A DNA stretch of 64,000 bases from Myxococcus sp. RHSTA-1-4 (GCF_020037125.1 NZ_JAIQDG010000028.1:101837-165836); one strand, 5' to 3'. Shown: positions 9,314-18,384, counted from the stretch's first letter. The notes: generated by a model from the sequence alone, not told the origin. Program-made: numbers and translations.

Positions 9314-10408
9314 GTGTCGTCTCCTGCTGTGGGTTATTGGGTAGCGGACAACCTCGGACGCGTGCTGGGCCCCCTGGCCCTCCAGGCCCTGAGAGAGCTC
9401 ATCGCCTCCGGGCGGCTGAAAGCCGCGGTGCGCGCCTCGAGGGACGGCACCCAGTGGGTGGCCCTCCAGGAGCTGCCCGAGCTGAGCGACCTGTTCACCA
9501 CCGCGCGGCCCACGCAATCCGTCGAGCAGCAGCAGGCCGAGCGCCTGCGCACGCAGCTGCGCGGCCTGCAGAACCTGCCCGCCCACGAGCTCTTCGGAAT
9601 CAAACCCCACGCGAGTCTGGACGAGCTGCGGCTGGCCTACTTCCGCATGGCCAAGCGCTTCACACCGGACCACCTGGCCCCGGACACGCACCCGGAGCTG
9701 CGCAAGGTCTCCGCCGAAATCTTCGACTTCCTCTCGCGCCGCATGCGCGAGGCGGAGGCCCTCTACGCGCAGGGCGCGCAGCAGCAACGCCCGGCCCCGC
9801 CCCGGCTGGACGTGTCCGGTGCCCCGGCCGTGGCTCCGGTGATGGCGCCCGTCGCCCCCGTGGCGCCGCCCGCGCCCGCCATGACGCCCCGGCCGCCGCC
9901 CGTGGCCGCCGCGCCCGTCATGCCGGCCCGCCCGCCTCCCGTGGTGCACGCGGCGCCCGCCGCGCCACCGCCCACCCCGATGCGCCCCGAGCCCGTGGTG
10001 GCCCGCGCGCCCGCCCAGTCGACCGTCCGCAAGGCGGCGACGGCCCCCACCTACTCCAGCGCCGAGTTCGTGGGCCTGGAGCGGCGCTCGGATGATCGCA
10101 TCCACGCGGACGTGAAGGTGACGCTCCAGAACGCCGGCATCTTCACCGACCACCGCATCATCAACCTGTCCTCCGGCGGACTCTTCATCGCCACGGACAA
10201 GCCGCTGCGGCTGGGGACCCAGGTGGAGCTGACGCTGCGGTTCGACGACCCGGCGCGGGTGATGACGCTGCGCAGCTCCGTCATCTGGGAGAACTCGCTC
10301 GAGGACGGGAAGAACCCTCGAGGCTACGGCTTGCGGCTGAGCCACCTCCGCCAGGAGGAGAAGGAGTTCATCCAGAAGTACCTGGCCCGCGCGAAGCCCA
10401 AGAAGTGA
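9314..10408 (+). CDS. GYF-like / J-like / PilZ fusion protein
   Basis: The 364-residue protein has three parts. Residues 7-55 (YWVADNLGRVLGPL and a Trp-rich end) look like a GYF_2 domain. Residues 88-155 (HELFGIKPHASLDELRLAYF) look like a DnaJ-type helical hairpin, but without the HPD motif; TPD occurs instead. A Pro/Ala/Val-rich linker covers about 160-245, and residues 253-360 form a PilZ domain of the TIGR02266 type with ERRSDDRIH and LSSGGLFI. PilZ domains bind c-di-GMP or are degenerate relatives; here the RxxxR motif is only partly kept. GTG at 9314 is preceded by GGGGTG and follows the response-regulator gene closely. It is likely an adaptor in a surface or motility pathway. Confidence 0.82.
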   Translation: MSSPAVGYWVADNLGRVLGPLALQALRELIASGRLKAAVRASRDGTQWVALQELPELSDLFTTARPTQSVEQQQAERLRTQLRGLQNLPAHELFGIKPHASLDELRLAYFRMAKRFTPDHLAPDTHPELRKVSAEIFDFLSRRMREAEALYAQGAQQQRPAPPRLDVSGAPAVAPVMAPVAPVAPPAPAMTPRPPPVAAAPVMPARPPPVVHAAPAAPPPTPMRPEPVVARAPAQSTVRKAATAPTYSSAEFVGLERRSDDRIHADVKVTLQNAGIFTDHRIINLSSGGLFIATDKPLRLGTQVELTLRFDDPARVMTLRSSVIWENSLEDGKNPRGYGLRLSHLRQEEKEFIQKYLARAKPKK

Positions 10409-10432
10409 AGCCGTCCCACACTCCGCCCGCGA

Positions 10433-10543
10433 CTAGAGCATCTGTCCGACGAACACCGCCCCCGTCATCACGAAGGCGGCCATCACCGCCATCACGGCCT
10501 TGAGCTCGAAGTCGTTGCGGTCCATCAGGTTCATGAAGTTCAT
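10433..10543 (-). CDS. very small single-span membrane protein
   Basis: A 36-residue product begins MNFMNLMDRNDFELKAVM and ends in a hydrophobic helix of about 20 residues (AVMAAFVMTGAVFVGQML). A GGAG ribosome site lies 9 bases before the ATG at 10543; the ATG at 10552 touches that site and is less likely. The shape (short acidic head, one span, no tail) fits small bitopic membrane proteins. It is opposite in strand to both neighbours and lies between the PilZ-fusion gene and the histidine kinase gene. The function is unknown. Confidence 0.5.
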   Translation of the reverse strand: MNFMNLMDRNDFELKAVMAVMAAFVMTGAVFVGQML

Positions 10544-10660
10544 GGTCGTCATCTCCGGTATCGCCCCTCGCCCTTCCCTACGGGGTGCGGCGAAACCCAT
10601 TGCAAAGGCCCCCTGGGGCATTCAGGAGCCGCCTTGCGGCCACACGAGGCGCCCCCCAGG

Positions 10661-12289
10661 ATGACCGCCGTGTCCACCGACCCCGCTGACTACCGGCTGC
10701 TCGAAGGGCTGCCCATTCCCGTCTCCGTCGTTCGCGGGGAGCGGGTGCGGCATGTCAACGCGGCGTTCGCGTCCCTGCTGGGCACGACGCGGGAGGAGCT
10801 GCTGTCCACGCCCCTGCTGGAGCTCATCGCCCGGTACGTCCCCGAGGAGCGTGGCTGGCTGGAGCCGATGTACGAGTCCGTCTCCCGGGGTGAGCCGCAC
10901 CCGGAGCACCCCCGCTGGCTGCGCGTCCGCCGGGCCGATGGACAGGAGCGCACCGTGCAGGTCTGGCACGTGCCCGGCCTCACGCCGGAAGACACCGTGG
11001 TGCTGGTCCAGGACATGGAGGGCGAGCACTCGGTGCGGCGGCTCACCGGAGCGCTGGTGGCGGCCGCCGCGGAGATGATGCGGTGCCGGGACGAGCAGTC
11101 CGTCCTGGAGACGGCCGTGGACGCCATCCACCGCCAGGGCTTCTACGTGTCGGTGATGCGCCTGGACGGAGACGTGTTCCGGCACGGCCCCATGCGCCAG
11201 GAGGCCGCCAGCGTGGCCGAGGCGGAGCGCCTGTACGGCATGCCCATGGGCGACGTGCGGATTCCTTCCGCCGCCGTGCCGCACTACCAGGAGGTGCTCC
11301 AGCGACGCAGGGCGGCCTTCCACCCGGACTTCTTCGCCGTGGTGAGCCGCATCCACCCGCCGGAGGTGGTGGAGAACATCCGGAAGCTCTACCCGCCGGA
11401 GTCACAGGGCCTGGACGCGCCCATCCTCGTGGAGGGCCGGCCCTACGGCGTGCTCTCCGTGCAGGGCACCACGCTCACCCCGGCGGGCGCGGGCACGCTG
11501 GAGCTGTTCTCCCAGCTGTTGGGCGGCGCGCTGGAGAACGTGCACCACCACCAGACGGTGGCGGAGCGGCTGGAGGAGGTGTCGCGGCTGCAGGAAGAGC
11601 TGGTGGCGCGCGAGCGGCTGACGGTGCTGGGTGAGGCGGCGGGCGTGGTGGCCCACGAGGTGCGCAACCCGCTGGGCGCCATCCTCAACGCGGTGGCGGT
11701 GCTCCGGCGCGAGGCGCACCTGGGCCCCACGGGGCAGGCCGCGGTGGGCATGCTGGAGGAGGAGGTCATCCGGCTGGAGGACATCGTCAAGGACCTCCTC
11801 GACGTGGTGCGCCCGCTGGAGCCGCGCCCCCGCCCCGTGTCGGTGGGCGAGCTGGTGCGCCGCGCGCTGGGGCAGCTCCACGGGCCTCCGGACGCGCCCA
11901 CGCTGCGCTTCGTCGTGGACGAGGCGCCCGACACGCCGGCCATCGAGGCAGACGAGACGCTGCTCCAGCTCGCGGTGACGCACCTGGTGCGCAACGCGGT
12001 GCAGGCCTCACCCTCGGGAGGCCGGGTGCGGATGGCGGTGGCGCCCATGGCGGGAGGCGTGTGCCTGGTGGTGGAGGACGAGGGCCCCGGCATTCCGAAC
12101 GTGGACCCGGCGCGCGTCTTCGAGCCCTTCTTCCTCACGCGCGCCAACGGGCGCGGGCTGGGGCTGGCCATCGTCCGGCGCGTGGTGCTGGCACACGGGG
12201 GCACCGTGCGGGCCATGGGGCGGCCGGAGGGCGGCGCCCGCTTCGAGGTGCACCTGCCGCTGGAGCCTAGCCGTAGGTCTCCCGCTTGA
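10661..12289 (+). CDS. PAS-GAF sensor histidine kinase
   Basis: The 542-residue kinase has no membrane span, so it senses in the cytoplasm. A PAS domain fills about residues 10-120 (PIPVSVVRGERVRHVNAAF), a GAF-like domain about 130-305, and a short coiled coil leads into the H-box VVAHEVRNPLGAI with the phospho-acceptor His near 332. The N-box is LVRNAVQAS, the G1 box VEDEGPGIP, and the F and G2 boxes are FEPFF and GRGLGLAI. ATG at 10661 gives MTAVSTDPADYRLLEG; a TTG further upstream is less likely. Its 3' end overlaps the convergent reductase gene by 23 bases. No receiver is attached; the regulator at 8923 is a possible target. Confidence 0.92.
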   Translation: MTAVSTDPADYRLLEGLPIPVSVVRGERVRHVNAAFASLLGTTREELLSTPLLELIARYVPEERGWLEPMYESVSRGEPHPEHPRWLRVRRADGQERTVQVWHVPGLTPEDTVVLVQDMEGEHSVRRLTGALVAAAAEMMRCRDEQSVLETAVDAIHRQGFYVSVMRLDGDVFRHGPMRQEAASVAEAERLYGMPMGDVRIPSAAVPHYQEVLQRRRAAFHPDFFAVVSRIHPPEVVENIRKLYPPESQGLDAPILVEGRPYGVLSVQGTTLTPAGAGTLELFSQLLGGALENVHHHQTVAERLEEVSRLQEELVARERLTVLGEAAGVVAHEVRNPLGAILNAVAVLRREAHLGPTGQAAVGMLEEEVIRLEDIVKDLLDVVRPLEPRPRPVSVGELVRRALGQLHGPPDAPTLRFVVDEAPDTPAIEADETLLQLAVTHLVRNAVQASPSGGRVRMAVAPMAGGVCLVVEDEGPGIPNVDPARVFEPFFLTRANGRGLGLAIVRRVVLAHGGTVRAMGRPEGGARFEVHLPLEPSRRSPA

Positions 12290-13157
12290 TGCGCTTGTCG
12301 GAGATGCCCAGCGCATGGAGGTGGCCGAGCACCGTCTCCATGAAGCGCGGCGTGGCGGGCGTGCGCGTCTCCAGCGCCTTGCGCCTGTCCCACGGCGTAA
12401 TCGCGGGGCCGCACGCGTAGACGAGGCAGGTGTCGCGGTCCGGAATCAGCTCCTCCAGCAGCGCCTGGCCGACGCGGCCCTTGCGCACGTTGGGGGCGTA
12501 GCGGGACTCGTCCGTCTCGCGGGTGAGGGTGTGCACCACGCGCACGCGGTCCGGGTGCGCGCGCTCCAGGGCCGCCAGCTCCTCGCCGTAGAGGACGTCG
12601 CCCCACGTCTTGCTGGAGAAGATGAAGGTGTGGCGCGGCTTGAGGCCTCGGTGGAGGGCGTCCTTGAGGATGCCGAAGTTGGGCACCGCGCCGGAGCCGG
12701 CGACGAGGTGGACGATGTGTCCGGTGCGCTCGTCCACGTCGTCCGGCAGCACGTAGGGCCCCATGAAGCCCAGCACCTTGAGACGCGCGCCGGTGAGCCG
12801 GCCATGCACGAGGAAGGGGGACAGGAGCGGCGGGTAGCGCGTGAGGCCGGGGATGAAGTCCTCGTCCTTGACGGTGATGGCCACCAGCGGCTCATGCGGC
12901 GCGGAGGCGAGCGAGTAGGAGCGCTGGGGCTCCTTGCGGCCCTTCTGCTCCTGGAGGTAGGCGGCCAGGCGCCCGAGCGCGGGGAACTGGTGCGGGTCGA
13001 TGTTGAGGAACTGGCCGGCCTTGTATTCCGGAGGAGGGCCGCCGAAGTCGAGGAAGAGCGTGGCCGTGTCGTGCGTGTCCATCCGCACCTGGGTGACGGT
13101 GACCTCGTACTCGACGGGCTTCCTGCTACGGCTCGACGTGGCTTCGACGGCGCTCAT
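12267..13157 (-). CDS. ferredoxin-NADP reductase-like flavoprotein
   Basis: The product is 296 residues. The FAD-binding domain has the RSYSLASAP motif near residue 91, and the NAD(P) domain has LVAGSGAVPNFGIL and the C-terminal VYACGPAI. There is no 2Fe-2S ferredoxin domain, so it would pass electrons to a separate carrier. A Pro/Lys/Arg-rich stretch precedes the FAD domain. ATG at 13157 is preceded by GGGAAGGG. The gene runs convergently into the histidine kinase gene, and the last 23 bases are shared. The electron acceptor cannot be read from the sequence. Confidence 0.85.
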   Translation of the reverse strand: MSAVEATSSRSRKPVEYEVTVTQVRMDTHDTATLFLDFGGPPPEYKAGQFLNIDPHQFPALGRLAAYLQEQKGRKEPQRSYSLASAPHEPLVAITVKDEDFIPGLTRYPPLLSPFLVHGRLTGARLKVLGFMGPYVLPDDVDERTGHIVHLVAGSGAVPNFGILKDALHRGLKPRHTFIFSSKTWGDVLYGEELAALERAHPDRVRVVHTLTRETDESRYAPNVRKGRVGQALLEELIPDRDTCLVYACGPAITPWDRRKALETRTPATPRFMETVLGHLHALGISDKRIKRETYG

Positions 13158-13449
13158 ACGCCCTTCCCATAGCCCAACCCGCACTCCCGCGCCGATGGGT
13201 TTGCGCGGTCCGGGACGGCAGTGCGGAAAAGTGTCCCGTCCTCCAGTGCACCCCGAGCGTTGGCTGCATGACGCCCTGCCCCGCGAGCGGGGTGGCGTAC
13301 CGCGTCAGACGCTGACGGTGAACACCCGGCGGGACTACATCTTCTGGAGACGGATAGCAGTGCTGGGGACCCGGCGTCATCGTCCGGACGTCCGAGCCCT
13401 GGCCGGTCCATGCTTCCGCGCCAACCCCCTGGATGGAGGCGAGCTCCGC

Positions 13450-14202
13450 GTGTTGCGCATCCTCTTCTTCCTGATGTCCAAGCTGCCGGAAGGTCCTCGC
13501 AAGCGCGTGGTCCGCATGCTGATGGACCGGGTATGGGACACGCTCGCGGACGAGGTGGTGGAGGGACGGGAGAACCTCTCCGATGAGCCCTGCCTCTTCA
13601 TCTGCAACCACCTGTCCAACGCGGACGGCTTCACGCTGGCGCGGGCGTTCCACCCCCGGCGCGTCATCTTCCTGGCGGGCGTGAAGCTGCAGGGGACGGT
13701 GATGACGCGGCTGGCGTCGGAGGTGATGGACACCATCGCCATCAAGCCCAACACGGCGGACATCGAGGCGATGCGGAAGGCGGTGGAGACGCTCAAGGGT
13801 GGGAGCTCGGTGCTCATCTTCCCGGAGGGCGCGCGCAGCCGTACGGGCGGGCTGATTCAGGCGAAGAAGGGCGTGTCGCTGATTGCGAAGCGCGCGGGCG
13901 TGCCGGTGGTGCCGGTGGCGCTGATGGGCACGGAGAAGCTGATGCCCATCAACGACAGCGACATGGGCGGCGAGCGGCTCTACAAGGCCCACGTCACCGT
14001 GCGCTTCGGGAAGCCGTTCCGCATCGAGGACCTGGAGGCGGAGACGGCGGGGGCGGAAGACCCGCGCCAGGCGCTGGTGGACGCGATGATGCGCCGGGTG
14101 GCCGCGCTGCTGCCGCCCGAGTACCACGGTGTCTACGGGGGTGACCCGTCCCCGGTTTCCGTGAGCCGGAAGCCGGAACAGCCATCAGCGCCCGCGTCCT
14201 GA
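13450..14202 (+). CDS. PlsC-type 1-acylglycerol-3-phosphate acyltransferase-like protein
   Basis: The 250-residue protein has the acyltransferase block I NHLSNADG (the HX4D catalytic pair, near residue 52) and block III FPEGARSRTGG near residue 124, followed by VPVALMGTEKL. It should transfer an acyl chain to lysophosphatidate or a related acceptor at the inner membrane. GTG at 13450 is chosen because GGAGG lies 10 bases before it. The frame is open far upstream, but that part overlaps the reductase gene on the other strand. A Pro/Ser-rich tail follows the domain. Confidence 0.87.
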   Translation: MLRILFFLMSKLPEGPRKRVVRMLMDRVWDTLADEVVEGRENLSDEPCLFICNHLSNADGFTLARAFHPRRVIFLAGVKLQGTVMTRLASEVMDTIAIKPNTADIEAMRKAVETLKGGSSVLIFPEGARSRTGGLIQAKKGVSLIAKRAGVPVVPVALMGTEKLMPINDSDMGGERLYKAHVTVRFGKPFRIEDLEAETAGAEDPRQALVDAMMRRVAALLPPEYHGVYGGDPSPVSVSRKPEQPSAPAS

Positions 14203-14253
14203 GCACGGGCACGGCCGGAATGAGCCATTGCGGCCGGCCCGGAGGCGCGGACA

Positions 14254-15423
14254 ATGGGGCCTCCCGTGACGAGCCCGAGAAACGACGAACAAGTCTACGT
14301 GTCCACCCTGCCCGGCCTGGAGCCCGCGCTGGAGGCGGAAGCCGCCGCGCTGGGCTGGAAGCCGCGCCGCGTGGAGGGGGGAGTAGAGCTGGAGGGCCCG
14401 GCCGGACTGCACCAGGAGGCCAACCTGCGCCTGCGCACCGCCAGCCGGGTGCTGCTGCGCGTGGGTACCTTCCGCGCGGGTGACTCCGACACGCTGGCCG
14501 AGCGCCTGGGCGCGCTGGACCTGTCGCGCGTCTGGGACGGGCGCACCCCACCGAAGCTGTCCGTGAGCCTGCACCGTTCGCCCGTGCCGGGAGCGGACGT
14601 GGTGTTCTCCTCGGCGGCCTGGGCCTGGGGCCTGCCTTCGCTGGAGCAAGCGGGAGCGCTCGACGAGGAGGGCGGTGGCCCGGGCCTCACGTTGCTGGTG
14701 CGCGTGGAGGGGGACGCCTTCACCGTGAGCGCGGACACCAGCGGCGAGCCGCTGCACCGGCGTGGCTACCGGCAGGAGGTGAGCCGCGCGCCCCTGCGCG
14801 AGACGCTGGCCGCGGGCATCCTGGTGCTCGCCGGCTACACCGGCGCGGAGCCGCTGGTGGACCCGATGTGCGGCTCGGGCACGTTCCTGGTGGAAGGCGC
14901 ATGGATGTCCATGCGCCGCGCGCCCGGGCTGCTGCGCTCCTTCGCCTTCGAGTCCTTCCCGGGCTTCGACGCCGCCGCGTGGGCGGAGCGCAAGGCGCGG
15001 GCGGAGAAGGAGGCACTGCCCGAACCGCGAGCGGCGCTCCACGGCTACGACATCAACGCGGGCTCGCTGGGCACGGCACGGCGCAATGCGCGGCGCGCGG
15101 GGGTGACTCTCACATTGGAGCGGAAGGACGCGCGCACCCTGACGCCACCCTCCGAAGGCCCGGGACTGGTGGTGGCGAATCCGCCCTATGGCAAGCGCGT
15201 GGGAGAAGCGGAGGACCTGCCCGGCCTCTACCGCGCGCTGGGCCACACGCTGCGGCGGAGCTTCGCGGGCTGGCGCGAGGCGGTCATCCTTCCGGATGAC
15301 GCCATGCTGGTGAAGGCGCTGGACCTGCCCGGCGCGCGGAGCCTCCCCGTGCGCAATGGCGGCCTGCGATGCCGGCTCCTGTTGAAAGCGCTGGAGCCCC
15401 CACGGAGCCCGGCCGACGGATAG
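14254..15423 (+). CDS. THUMP-domain RNA guanine-N2 methyltransferase (RlmK/L-like)
   Basis: The 389-residue enzyme begins with VYVSTLPGLEPALEAE, the start of the ferredoxin-like/THUMP region of the RlmL/Trm14 family. The methyltransferase part has DPMCGSGTFLVEGA near residue 204, GYDINAGSLGTARRNARRAG, and the N6/N2-amino methylase motif NPPYGKR near 309. The expected reaction is SAM-dependent methylation of a guanine in 23S rRNA (or tRNA). A GGAGG ribosome site lies 8 bases before the ATG. The gene follows the acyltransferase by 51 bases and may share its transcript. Confidence 0.88.
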   Translation: MGPPVTSPRNDEQVYVSTLPGLEPALEAEAAALGWKPRRVEGGVELEGPAGLHQEANLRLRTASRVLLRVGTFRAGDSDTLAERLGALDLSRVWDGRTPPKLSVSLHRSPVPGADVVFSSAAWAWGLPSLEQAGALDEEGGGPGLTLLVRVEGDAFTVSADTSGEPLHRRGYRQEVSRAPLRETLAAGILVLAGYTGAEPLVDPMCGSGTFLVEGAWMSMRRAPGLLRSFAFESFPGFDAAAWAERKARAEKEALPEPRAALHGYDINAGSLGTARRNARRAGVTLTLERKDARTLTPPSEGPGLVVANPPYGKRVGEAEDLPGLYRALGHTLRRSFAGWREAVILPDDAMLVKALDLPGARSLPVRNGGLRCRLLLKALEPPRSPADG

Positions 15424-15538
15424 CGCCGCCCCAGGCTCGGAGCCCCTCGATGCGACCCGGCCGATGGGTGTGTCTGTATTCACCCCGGGAGCACCCTCTG
15501 ATAGATAACAGGTCTCCCCCATAACCCAGGAGAGCTGG

Positions 15539-15997
15539 ATGAACAGGTGGACCGGAGTGCTGGTCGCGGCGCTGTCCTTCGTGGTGGTGACGGCGTGCGG
15601 AGGAGCCGAAGAGGTGGGTGCCCCCGAGGAGGTGCTGGGACAGCACGAGGGGCGCATCGACGTCTGTGGCAACGGCATCTGCTACTCCTACGAGCAGGTG
15701 TCCTGCCCCGAGGACTGTACCTACGGGGGCTACTGCGGTGACGGCGCCTGCACCGGGCCCGAGACGTATGACAGCTGCTCCCGGGACTGCCCGTGGACTG
15801 GAGGCGGCTGCTTCGCCCCGAGCACGGGGACTCCGAGCGAGCCCCTCCAGGGCTTCGACGTCTGTGGCAACGGCATCTGCTACTACAGCGAGCGGAACAC
15901 GTGCCCCGACGACTGCTACTACGGCGGCTACTGCGGCGACGGCGCCTGCGCCGGGCCCGAGACGGTCGACACCTGCGACCGGGACTGCGCCTGCTGA
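15539..15997 (+). CDS. Cys-rich lipoprotein with two tandem CGNG/CGDG modules
   Basis: A type II signal peptide ends in VVTAC, so the 152-residue product is a lipoprotein. The mature part carries two nearly identical modules of about 43 residues: each begins DVCGNGICY, continues with CPEDC or CPDDC, then YGGYCGDGAC and GPET, and ends in RDC. Each module has eight cysteines. A Pro/Thr/Gly linker with one extra Cys joins them. The pattern resembles disulfide-knotted repeats found in myxobacterial surface proteins. The binding partner is unknown. GGAG precedes the ATG, and the gene stands alone. Confidence 0.82.
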   Translation: MNRWTGVLVAALSFVVVTACGGAEEVGAPEEVLGQHEGRIDVCGNGICYSYEQVSCPEDCTYGGYCGDGACTGPETYDSCSRDCPWTGGGCFAPSTGTPSEPLQGFDVCGNGICYYSERNTCPDDCYYGGYCGDGACAGPETVDTCDRDCAC

Positions 15998-16203
15998 GCG
16001 GCACCTGAGCGAGACAGCCCTCCCGTGAGCTTCGGGCAGGCAGGCTCGCATCCAACCCCGGAATCCCCTCCGGTCTTCACCGGAAAGCCCGCTGTCCGGA
16101 GTCCTGCCCGCCCCTCCCTCCGCGCACCGCCGGGCGCAGGGCGGGCGAGGCAGCCCGGACCCATTTTACAGAGGGCCCCGAAGCGCCGGACCATACCCCT
16201 GAC

Positions 16204-18384
16204 ATGGGCCTCTCCCGCGCGCTGCTTGCGTCCGCCGTTCCCGAGCTCTCCCCCCAGGCCTCCACGCACGTCAGAGGCCGGCACCGCGGAACAGCGCGCC
16301 TCGTGGCCCTGGGGTGCGCACTGCTCCTCGTGCTCGCGCTGACGCCCACGGCGCACGCCGCGGCGGTGGACACGTCCGCGCCCATCGCCGGCGGGTGGCG
16401 CTTCCGCTGGGGCGACGCTCCCTTGCGTCCCGATGGCGTCCCCACCTGGGCGCAGGAGACAGGCGAGTCCGGGGACTGGAAGCCCGTGGACGCGCTCAAG
16501 GAGCCGCCCGGCCGTGGAAGCCACACGTTCCTCTGGCTGAGCATCCCCGTGCCCCAGGGCCCCTGGCCCGAGCCCGCCCTCTACCTGGGGAGCGTCGCCA
16601 CCGCCTTCGAGGTGTATGCCCAGGGCCAGCGCATCTACGGCAGCGGCAGGCTGGTCCCCGGCGGGCGCGAGGAGATGGACAACATGGCCTGGCACGTCGT
16701 GCCCCTGCCGCCCGGCACCATGGGCCAGCGCGTGCTCCTGCGCATCCAGGGCTCCGGGCCCGCCATCGGCGTGGGCCGGGACGTGCGGGTGGGAACGCAC
16801 CATGAATTGCTCGCGTCGATGACCCGCGCCGGGCTGGCGCCCTTCTTCATGGGGCTGCTGCTCCTCGTCATCGCGCTGGTGTCCACGGGCACCGCCCTCC
16901 TGCGGCGCCAGTGGCGGATGCTGGTGGCCCTCACCGTCTTCTGCGCGGGCTCGGGCGGGCTCCTGCTCGGCGCGAGCGGTCTCTTCGGCTCGCTCTGGGA
17001 CGAGCCGTCCATGGGGACGCGCCTCATCATGCTGGGCTCGTACGGCATCCTCCCCGGCCTCGCCTGGTTCGTCTCGGACATGGTGGGCGAAGGCCGGATG
17101 CGCTGGCTCCGCCGGGGCGCGGCGGTGGTCTCCGTCCCCGCCGTCCTCCAGGCCATCCTCGTGCTCGTGGACCCGGGCTCGGCCCTGCGGCTCATGGCGC
17201 CGTTCATCTTCTACTCGGTCCCCGCCATGCTGGTCTGCGTCGGCGTCGTGCTGGCCGAGGCGTGGCGGGGAGACCCCGATGCCCGCATCTTCAGCGTCGG
17301 GCTGGGCAGCCTCTCCTTCTTCCTCGTGCTCGGCATCCTCCCCCTGATTGGCCTGCAGCGGACGGGCGACAGCCAGGTCCACTGGGGCTTCCTGGGGCTC
17401 GCGCTGTCGCTGGTGGGTATCGTCGGACGCCGCTCCTCGCTCCTCGTCCAGGCGCTCGCGCAGCACACCCACCAGCTCGAGGAGCGGCGGGCGGAGGTGC
17501 GTGAGCTGGCGGACCGCATGGGCAGCGGCGCCCGGGAGCTGGCCGCCGTGGCGCAGCAGCTCCGCACCGCGAGCGAGGAACAGACCGCGGGCATCAGCCG
17601 CCAGGCGACGGCGCTCCAGCAACTGGAGGCGACGATGGAGGAAATCCGTCAGAGCTCCCACGTGACTGCCGACAAGGCCCGCCTGCTGGCGGCCTCGGCG
17701 GAGAGCGCCGAGCAGGTGGGGCGCGAGGGCGGCGCCGCCCTGGAGCGCACGCTGACGGACCTCGCGGCCATCCGCGCCGAGGTCTCGGAGATGGCCAGCA
17801 GCATCCTCTCGCTCGATGCGCGGACGCGGGAAATCTCGGGCATCGTGGACGCGGTGAAGACGCTCGCGGACCAGTCCAACATGCTGGCCATCAACGCCGC
17901 CATCGAGGCGGTGCGCAACGGCGACAGCGGCAAGGGCTTCGGCGTGGTGGCGCGGGAGATGCGCAGCCTCGCCGACCAGTCCATCCAGGCCACCCACCGC
18001 ATCCGCGAGGTGCTCGACGGGCTGAGCACGAGCATGCGCGACACGGCGAAGCTGAGCGAGCAGGGCGAGCTGCGGGTGCGCAGCAGTCTGGACGCGGTGC
18101 GCACCTCGGGCACGCAGCTCCAGAAGCTGGCCGGCATCATCGGCGACACCAGCTCCAACGTGCGGCAGATTACCGCCGCCGTGGCCCAGCAGGACGTGGG
18201 CACCCACCAGATTGCCCAGGCCATCCAGGAGCTGTCCGCGCAGATGCAGCGCACGCTGAAGGTCGTCGGGGAGACGCAGACCGTCACGCGCTCCGTACAG
18301 TCGCTGGCCGAGAGCATGTCCGGCATCGCCGACAGGGCGCTGCGGTCCGACACGCTGGAGGCGAGGGCGCAGCCGGCCCGGTAG
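16204..18384 (+). CDS. 7TMR-DISM sensor fused to a methyl-accepting signalling domain
   Basis: The 726-residue receptor starts with a signal-like helix, then an extracytoplasmic beta-rich region of about 150 residues containing GWRFRWGD and FLWLSIPVP, as in the DISMED2-type sensor. Seven hydrophobic helices follow (about 205-415), and a coiled coil leads into a methyl-accepting domain (about 430-720) with the hairpin tip ADQSNMLAINAAIEAV and GKGFGVVAREMRSLADQS. No HAMP domain is evident. In most bacteria 7TMR-DISM is linked to kinases or diguanylate cyclases, so the MCP output is unusual. No che gene is adjacent. The Met at 16204 is the longest plausible start, but its ribosome site is weak. 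Confidence 0.85.
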   Translation: MGLSRALLASAVPELSPQASTHVRGRHRGTARLVALGCALLLVLALTPTAHAAAVDTSAPIAGGWRFRWGDAPLRPDGVPTWAQETGESGDWKPVDALKEPPGRGSHTFLWLSIPVPQGPWPEPALYLGSVATAFEVYAQGQRIYGSGRLVPGGREEMDNMAWHVVPLPPGTMGQRVLLRIQGSGPAIGVGRDVRVGTHHELLASMTRAGLAPFFMGLLLLVIALVSTGTALLRRQWRMLVALTVFCAGSGGLLLGASGLFGSLWDEPSMGTRLIMLGSYGILPGLAWFVSDMVGEGRMRWLRRGAAVVSVPAVLQAILVLVDPGSALRLMAPFIFYSVPAMLVCVGVVLAEAWRGDPDARIFSVGLGSLSFFLVLGILPLIGLQRTGDSQVHWGFLGLALSLVGIVGRRSSLLVQALAQHTHQLEERRAEVRELADRMGSGARELAAVAQQLRTASEEQTAGISRQATALQQLEATMEEIRQSSHVTADKARLLAASAESAEQVGREGGAALERTLTDLAAIRAEVSEMASSILSLDARTREISGIVDAVKTLADQSNMLAINAAIEAVRNGDSGKGFGVVAREMRSLADQSIQATHRIREVLDGLSTSMRDTAKLSEQGELRVRSSLDAVRTSGTQLQKLAGIIGDTSSNVRQITAAVAQQDVGTHQIAQAIQELSAQMQRTLKVVGETQTVTRSVQSLAESMSGIADRALRSDTLEARAQPAR

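Noticed and set aside
13210..13240. Short inverted repeat GGACGG with CCGTCC before the acyltransferase gene
   Set aside because: Only six pairs with an 18-base loop; weak as hairpin or operator.
15928..18207. Open frame of 759 codons opposite the 7TMR-MCP gene
   Set aside because: A shadow of the receptor gene, with no recognisable domain.
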